Assembly (NCBI GenBank): GCA_022818135.1
Contig: JAFMSR010000018.1
Span: forward strand, 284,051-348,050
DNA length: 64,000 nucleotides
Direction: 5' to 3'
From: Saxidomus purpurata
Taxonomy: Eukaryota > Mollusca > Bivalvia > Venerida > Veneridae
The position numbers were made by a program, and so were the translations under genes. How positions within the stretch are numbered: position 1 is the first letter of the stretch; the number at the start of each line of letters is the position of its first letter. Below are positions 60,151 to 64,000 of the stretch, piece by piece. A model generated the notes under the pieces. The model ran no database searches, was not told the origin of the DNA, and worked only from the letters and a program-made list of their open reading frames with translations.

Positions 60151-63100
60151 ACACACACACACACACACAAACCCCCAAAAAATACACACACAAAAAAACA
60201 CTACCACCACACACCAAAAAACAAAGCAAACCCCCGGGGGCAAAACGAACAATTAAAGGAACACATAAAACTCGTATACAATTAATCATCGGTCAATTTT
60301 TATCATATTTCTTTTATTTTATTTATCATTCAATATTCAATCAAAAACCATCAAGTTTTCTTACATGGAAGAAAACTGTTAAACGAGGCGAGCTTTGCAA
60401 ACGAACATATGTCGATTTCAACCGTGCAACAGCGCGCTTACCGTAATTCTAATATGGTGGTTCATTTGCATAATTTATTCATAAACGCAGGAGCATAGAA
60501 CTTTGGTAGTGCCGGAGAACCCAGCGAATATATGGAGAACGGTATGTATGAGTTTCATTAAACACAAATGTGTAAAAAAAAGTTTCTGACTTGAAACTGA
60601 AATGTTCTTAACTTCATTTCAAGCATGTTCAGCTATAATTGCTGTCCGAGGACTGCTGTCTTGCCAGTATGGGCACTGAGGTTTGACAACTATAGAATAT
60701 TAGATAAAAAAAGACGTGTCAAACCGATCAGCCAATTATTTACAATACAGTAGATTACAAAATTTATTGTCGGTATTCATCAAATTTACCAATACAATAA
60801 ACATAAACTATGAATAGCTATGACCGGCCAATTAGGCTATTATTCTCGGCTTCGCACATCCGGGTACTGAAAAATTATTTACATTCGGGAAAGATGTTTC
60901 CTCGGCTGGTATCGCTGGTCTCTATGCATCTTTAACTTTGCATAATATAGTAACCAAGATTAGAGATGAAAGAAGACTACGATCTTCCATTACCTTATAA
61001 ATCAATGCGACCTAATAATCCGATCGGTTAACTGGTCAGTATGACGTCATGGCGAAGCCGCGAATATCATGTATATAATAGTAAAAACTGCGACAATTAG
61101 GCAGCTTGTTCATTTGTACCACAGAACAAAGAACAAGATAACAAGAACAAGACAGTTCTGGTGATGTTTTTCTTTTAACTCGAGACTTTTTGTGACGAAC
61201 AGATGAATGACAACCTCCTGCGTTCTCTACATTTACGTAATGACAACCCAAAACCATCTTTTGCAAATTCCGTTAAGTATTTATTGTGCGGAATTCTGCG
61301 GGCCTATTTGAGGACCGAAAATGTTCATGAATACATGCGGACTTTGCTGTTTAAAATCGAAAGTACATGTGTTAATTGTTATAATAATCCAATTACTCGT
61401 ATATTAAATTTCAACAACAGGGTTCGTACCGCACTCGGAAACGCATTATGAATATTTTGTAAAACAAAGACTACAGTATTTATGAATGAAAGCAAGGTCT
61501 TTTAAATACTATTTGAAAGACCTTGATGAAAGTGAAAACATCTAAACATCGTAGTTCACTGTCTAAACACTTTCCATATTCTAAAAATAAATAATCAGGC
61601 CCGCACAATACCCGTAGAATCAACCGGTCCATCCAGGACTTTTGATTGACTACTCTGTTCCCGAATATCGTTTCACAGTAAGAGTCACTCTGATTGGCTA
61701 CACCGATTTAACCAAACTGGAAACGAGAACCGTTTACGGTGAGGTTACCGTTAATCGGTAATCGAGAACTCGCGGAAGTGAAACGCTGGCGGTACTGTAG
61801 AACTCGATTCGTCCGTCCATCTGTCCGTCCGTCCGTCCTTCAGTCCCCACTTTTTTGTCTGGATCATAACTCGAAAAGTACTGAAGGGAATTATGTGAAA
61901 CTTCATACAATGATAGAGTACGATGATTGAAAGTGCAGCGTCTAAAAACCATAGCTCTAGTTTAGTTAGTTTAATCATGTTTTATTGTAAATTGTTTTAC
62001 ATATACACAAACATAAAGACAATTTGTACATGCAGGTGTAACATTTACAAATGGATTGTACCACGAGTTATGCCAACCATAACTCTACCTTGCCTTATTT
62101 TTGAGTAAACCCTTTTGTTACATTTTCTTGATTTAATAACTCAGAATAACTCAAAAAGTATTACCACTGAAAGTTACTACTTTAAATGGCATGCAGTGAT
62201 ATATCACAATACTGGAAAATGCAGTGCCTAAGAACCATAATTCTATCTTGCGTATTATTTTTAATATCTCCCTTTGTTACATTCCTTCATTTTTCTTGTC
62301 CGGAGCAATACTAAAATAATGCTGAAGGGAATTATGTGCAACTTAATGCAGTGATAGAGCACAATGTTGTGCAGTACTCAAGAACAATAACCCTATCTTG
62401 CCTTATTTTTAATTATTCTTCTTTGTTGCATATTCTTGATTTCTTTTGTCCGGAGCATATCTCAAAAAGTACTAAAAGTAATTACTTGAAACTTCATACA
62501 GTGATAGATTACAATGATGGAAAATACAGCGCATAAGAACCATAACTTTATCTTGCCTTTTTTTTATTTATTCCCCATTGTTATATTTTCTTGATTTTTC
62601 TTGTCCGGAGCATAACCCGAAAAATACTGAAGGGAATGACTTGAAACACCATATGTATGTGATAAATCACAATGTTGAAAAATGCAGTGCATAAGAAACA
62701 TAAAATTACCTTGTCTGTTTTTTTTTTAATTATCTCCCTCGTTACATGTTCTTGTCCGGAGCATGACTTTTAACGTACTGTAGGAAATTCTTATATATTG
62801 CAATCAATGAGAGAGGACGTTAAGGGGATTCTTTGGTATTTATAGGCTGACGTTGAATGCAGAAACAGATTTAATGAGGATTTCATATCCACATTTTTAT
62901 GGTAACAATTAGTAGTCTATATTGTTGTAGTGTCTATGAAAACAAAAATGAAACATTTCAGTAATTATAAAAAAAGAAAATTATTTCAGTCTGCTGGCAA
63001 ATTCCATGTTTTTGCTTTGAATGTCAAGTAAAATGTATTCAAAGAAAAAATACAAATTGAAGAAATAAACAAAATGATACTTACCAGTTCTTGGAGATTA

Positions 63101-63520
63101 TCAGCTTCTATTGTTGGCTAATAATTGCTTTCAATGGAATGCAAAATACATATAAAATTAACTTCAATTCATTTTATTCACTCAGTATGCACACAGGTAC
63201 ATAAACACGAGGCACATACAAAACAGAAAAAAATCGATGGTCTTTTCGACAAATACAAACGATCACATTATATAACAATTGAGAAGCTAAAAAGTCAATT
63301 GACATACATACGTCAGATTACAGGAACAGTCGAAACTCGACCCACAATAACCAAGTCCTTTTTATGTTTGACGTTTTTAATTTTCTAAATGGAATAGTAA
63401 TGTTACTATCAACAGGTGTATGCGTATTTCCCTTTTCATTACAGAAAGCAAGTGTTCCAGTCCTGAAGTCACTTGACACGCACAATCGAGAAACATTTCA
63501 CCCAGATACATTACAACGAC
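50747..63520 (+). CDS. C1GALT1-like: C1GALT1-like beta-1,3-galactosyltransferase (partial, 4 exons)
   Basis: Four exons join in frame: 50747-50921, 51105-51343, 51571-51723 and 63445-63520 (cut by the gap), about 214 residues. GT31-family landmarks in order are LCLILSSAAGKVKMNAVKET then WARRC (start of the catalytic domain), KCDDDTYVIVENLRFLLS (the metal/UDP-binding acidic motif), GYMSGGGGYAVSSQAL, WEDGFDEDHKIG and RETFHP. Spacing from the IG after the acidic pair to RETFHP equals that in vertebrate C1GALT1 as I know it. Known role of the family: Golgi type II enzyme adding galactose to GalNAc-Ser/Thr to form core 1 O-glycans. The membrane-anchor exon and the last ~60 residues are missing here. 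Introns 1 and 2 are short; intron 3 is 11.7 kb and full of mobile elements. No lesion is seen in the exons, so it is probably functional. A closely related paralogue (C1GALT family member) cannot be excluded. Confidence 0.88.
51105..51343 (+). CDS. C1GALT1-like: C1GALT1-like exon b (DDD motif)
   Basis: Acceptor ...tttcaaaag ends at 51104; donor acg|gtatga. Completes the split Gly codon, then QTETSQKDENILYVPVKEGR to GYLGFHMT. It carries the CDDDTYVIVENL motif that coordinates metal and the UDP-sugar. Ends in phase 0. Confidence 0.88.
51571..51723 (+). CDS. C1GALT1-like: C1GALT1-like exon c (GYMSGG motif)
   Basis: Acceptor ttgcttacaag ends at 51570. 51 codons, AGEHLPNGYMSGGGGYAVSS to HKIGSWLA. 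Two donors compete: gca|gtacgt (51724) and gtac|gtaagt (51728). Only the first keeps exon d in its coding frame, so I chose it despite the weaker consensus. Confidence 0.85.
51975..52350 (-). mobile_element. Jockey-like LINE C-terminal fragment
   Basis: From 52350 down, one long frame reads RIISRSSIPRKHH, then MLNYSNIINYHITLAVYKAT, NEFYNLRSIGYSNLSVPKYK and FSYSAVHIWNNI. This is the R..YH....VYK...LRS......P......SF.Y.....WN.L tail of jockey-like reverse transcriptases. It lies inside intron 3 of the C1GALT1-like gene, antisense to it. Confidence 0.7.
52351..53038. other. Intron sequence, nothing recognised
   Basis: AT-rich intron 3 sequence between two LINE fragments. No element borders are visible. 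Confidence 0.4.
53039..54240 (-). mobile_element. Second jockey-like LINE fossil, with 3' tail
   Basis: 54240-53770 reads IQENLNEITRWCKQNNMSLH, PGKSQFMLM and LEIVKVHKVLGVLIDNNFS, the segment after the catalytic FADD box. 53482-53279 reads LKYTFSYNSNTLWKKIPAD, the family tail. The 3' end on the minus strand is cttcagtaaataaagatagt followed by an (ATT)n tail at 53039-53062. The FADD box itself is lost by 5' truncation. Several stops and frameshifts. Confidence 0.75.
54324..55008 (+). mobile_element. ~690-bp MITE, copy 3 (inside the Tc1 fossil)
   Basis: Same family as 27384-28070, in the same orientation. Ends aaaggtatataatcag and ttgaccacctttaaa. The first internal palindrome, ctggttgcccaacc, is kept; the second has decayed (gagtgcgcaccc). 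This copy lies outside the large inverted repeat, showing the family is independently dispersed. Confidence 0.75.
55016..56270 (-). pseudogene. Tc1-like transposase pseudogene
   Basis: From 56224 down, the HTH region reads RAGLSQRRVAVLLNCHVSTI then SRFRKL, followed by RPGRPQVHT. Further on PLVVPFLRQN, FQHDNARPHV (second catalytic Asp) and DWPALLPDMAHIENVWVDL (third acidic residue region) are in near-continuous frame to a C-terminus at 55016. The first Asp block (usually TDE.RF) is unrecognisable. Between the HTH and the catalytic part, 55741-55905 duplicates 56041-56205, so the HTH segment occurs twice. Multiple stops. Confidence 0.7.
56630..57390 (+). repeat. Degenerate tandem repeat, ~120-150-bp units
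   Basis: About five to six units, each with 'cccctttt(a/c)aaa(a/c)...agg', 'ggtt(c)cggt', an 'acaggggccgc' box and 'tactaa'. Copies begin near 56690, 56810, 56925, 57045, 57185 and 57325. Same general architecture as other bivalve tandem repeats; no coding capacity. Confidence 0.6.
57391..59720. other. Intron sequence, little recognised
   Basis: AT-rich intron 3 of the C1GALT1-like gene. A short inverted pair, caaaagtacta/agtacttttg, lies at 57482-57555. A minus-strand donor-like gaacag|gtaagt lies at ~58763 with no supported exon. The block at 59250-59575 is GC-richer and may be a transposon tail, but I cannot assign it. Confidence 0.4.
59721..59794 (-). tRNA. tRNA-Asp-like pseudogene or SINE head (GAC anticodon loop)
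   Basis: The minus strand reads tccttgatagtgcagtgcta, then tgtaatcccgcttgacac and gcgggag. The anticodon stem CCCGC/GCGGG is perfect around the 7-base loop TTGACAC, giving GAC where tRNA-Asp has GTC. The D-arm resembles animal tRNA-Asp, but the acceptor and T stems do not pair well. Most likely a decayed tRNA copy or a tRNA-derived SINE rather than a working tRNA. Confidence 0.4.
60045..60245. repeat. A/C-rich (CA)n block
   Basis: Nearly T-free on the + strand: (CA)n at 60117-60168 embedded in ACC/AAC-rich sequence, ending cccccgggggcaaaacgaac. It differs from the pure homopolymer block at 121-564. It could be a real microsatellite, an element UTR like 47581-47930, or partly consensus noise. 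Confidence 0.6.
60842..61065. mobile_element. MITE family M, copy 3 (deletion derivative)
   Basis: Begins ATTCTCGGCTTCGCACATCC and ends ggcgaagccgcgaat. Relative to copy 1 it is inverted and ~140 bp shorter internally, but both ends are retained. Internal 'ggttaactggtcagtatgac' is the complement of copy 1 near 17120-17140. Confidence 0.7.
61203..61451 (+). CDS. Small ORF of 82 codons, unidentified
   Basis: An ATG-initiated frame to a TGA, with unbiased composition (MNDNLLRSLHLRNDNPKPSF to RVRTALGNAL). An AG (gaacag) directly precedes the ATG. No family recognised, and an 82-codon frame can arise by chance in this composition. It lies in intron 3 of the C1GALT1-like gene. Confidence 0.15.
   Translation: MNDNLLRSLHLRNDNPKPSFANSVKYLLCGILRAYLRTENVHEYMRTLLFKIESTCVNCYNNPITRILNFNNRVRTALGNAL
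61805..62780 (+). repeat. (GTCC)n-headed tandem repeat with ~150-190-bp units
   Basis: gtccgtccatctgtccgtcc at 61810 heads five to six units. Each has ttgtc(c/t)gga(g/t)cat, a 'ctgaagggaatta/actt' box, 'agtgatag...acaatg' and 'ataagaaccataa'. Same repeat style as at 10013, with a different body. It accounts for nearly 1 kb of intron 3. Confidence 0.8.
62781..63444. other. End of intron 3, nothing recognised
   Basis: AT-rich, ending in the polypyrimidine tract and acceptor of the last visible C1GALT1-like exon. No other feature. Confidence 0.5.
63445..63520 (+). CDS. C1GALT1-like: C1GALT1-like exon d, truncated by N gap
   Basis: Acceptor ccttttcattacag ends at 63444. The open frame KASVPVLKSLDTHNRETFHP then DTLQR aligns without gaps behind exon c against the family pattern (..D..IG.ETFHP). 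The remaining C-terminus must lie in or beyond the gap. Confidence 0.78.
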
Positions 63521-64000
63521 NNNNNNNNNNNNNNNNNNNNNNNNNNNNNNNNNNNNNNNNNNNNNNNNNNNNNNNNNNNNNNNNNNNNNNNNNNNNNNNN
63601 NNNNNNNNNNNNNNNNNNNNNNNNNNNNNNNNNNNNNNNNNNNNNNNNNNNNNNNNNNNNNNNNNNNNNNNNNNNNNNNNNNNNNNNNNNNNNNNNNNNN
63701 NNNNNNNNNNNNNNNNNNNNNNNNNNNNNNNNNNNNNNNNNNNNNNNNNNNNNNNNNNNNNNNNNNNNNNNNNNNNNNNNNNNNNNNNNNNNNNNNNNNN
63801 NNNNNNNNNNNNNNNNNNNNNNNNNNNNNNNNNNNNNNNNNNNNNNNNNNNNNNNNNNNNNNNNNNNNNNNNNNNNNNNNNNNNNNNNNNNNNNNNNNNN
63901 NNNNNNNNNNNNNNNNNNNNNNNNNNNNNNNNNNNNNNNNNNNNNNNNNNNNNNNNNNNNNNNNNNNNNNNNNNNNNNNNNNNNNNNNNNNNNNNNNNNN
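63521..64000. other. Assembly gap running off the window
   Basis: N from 63521 to the end (480 visible), probably another 500-N scaffold join. It interrupts a coding exon of the C1GALT1-like gene. The contig between the two gaps is 22370-63520, 41,151 bp. Confidence 0.99.

Overview
This is a eukaryotic, AT-rich, gene-poor and repeat-dense window, almost certainly from a marine bivalve mollusc. Three things suggest this: the long tandem repeats seeded by (GTCC)n, the 'acaagagctgtc' repeat that ends in a tagctc...gagcta palindrome near 38.1 kb, and the mixture of jockey-like LINEs, a Penelope-type retroelement, Tc1/mariner and hAT fossils and tRNA-derived SINEs. The taxon is inferred from repeat character, not from a marker gene. 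No prokaryotic genes, operons or CRISPR arrays are present.

Layout. (1) 1-10430 and 22370-32440 are two arms of a ~10 kb inverted duplication. The left arm starts at or before base 1. The right arm starts exactly at the edge of a 500-N scaffold gap (21870-22369). The arms are colinear, with scattered substitutions and three large differences: an A/C-only block at 121-564 in the left arm only, a 369-bp exact tandem duplication at 8567-9304 in the left arm only, and short indels. An uncollapsed second haplotype joined in the wrong orientation explains this best. Each arm holds an array of ATACGG/CCGTAT motifs, a 102-bp fold-back hairpin, a ~2.25 kb terminal-inverted-repeat element with a ~690-bp MITE inside it, two facing promoter-like blocks, and (GTCC)n repeats. 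(2) 10431-21869 is sequence between the arms. It contains MITEs, fold-backs, a SINE, a second A/C-rich block and one convincing coding exon (21423-21526) of an unidentified gene. (3) 32441-50700 is a field of transposon fossils, with two short-motif arrays (34.1-34.4 and 36.2-36.6 kb), a three-fold GCGCATGCG block at 43.4 kb and an exon-like minus-strand segment at 38.65-38.87 kb. (4) 50747-63520 holds the only confidently named gene, a core 1 beta-1,3-galactosyltransferase (C1GALT1)-like glycosyltransferase on the + strand. Three exons lie in 1 kb, followed by an 11.7 kb intron packed with mobile elements. A fourth exon runs into the second N gap (63521-64000). The first (membrane-anchor) exon and the C-terminal exon(s) were not found.

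No set of genes here works together as a system. The named gene would act alone in Golgi O-glycosylation; most other structure reflects mobile-element activity and assembly. The most unusual signals are the nested inverted repeats at many scales: the 10-kb arms, the fold-backs, and three unrelated arrays built on self-complementary cores.
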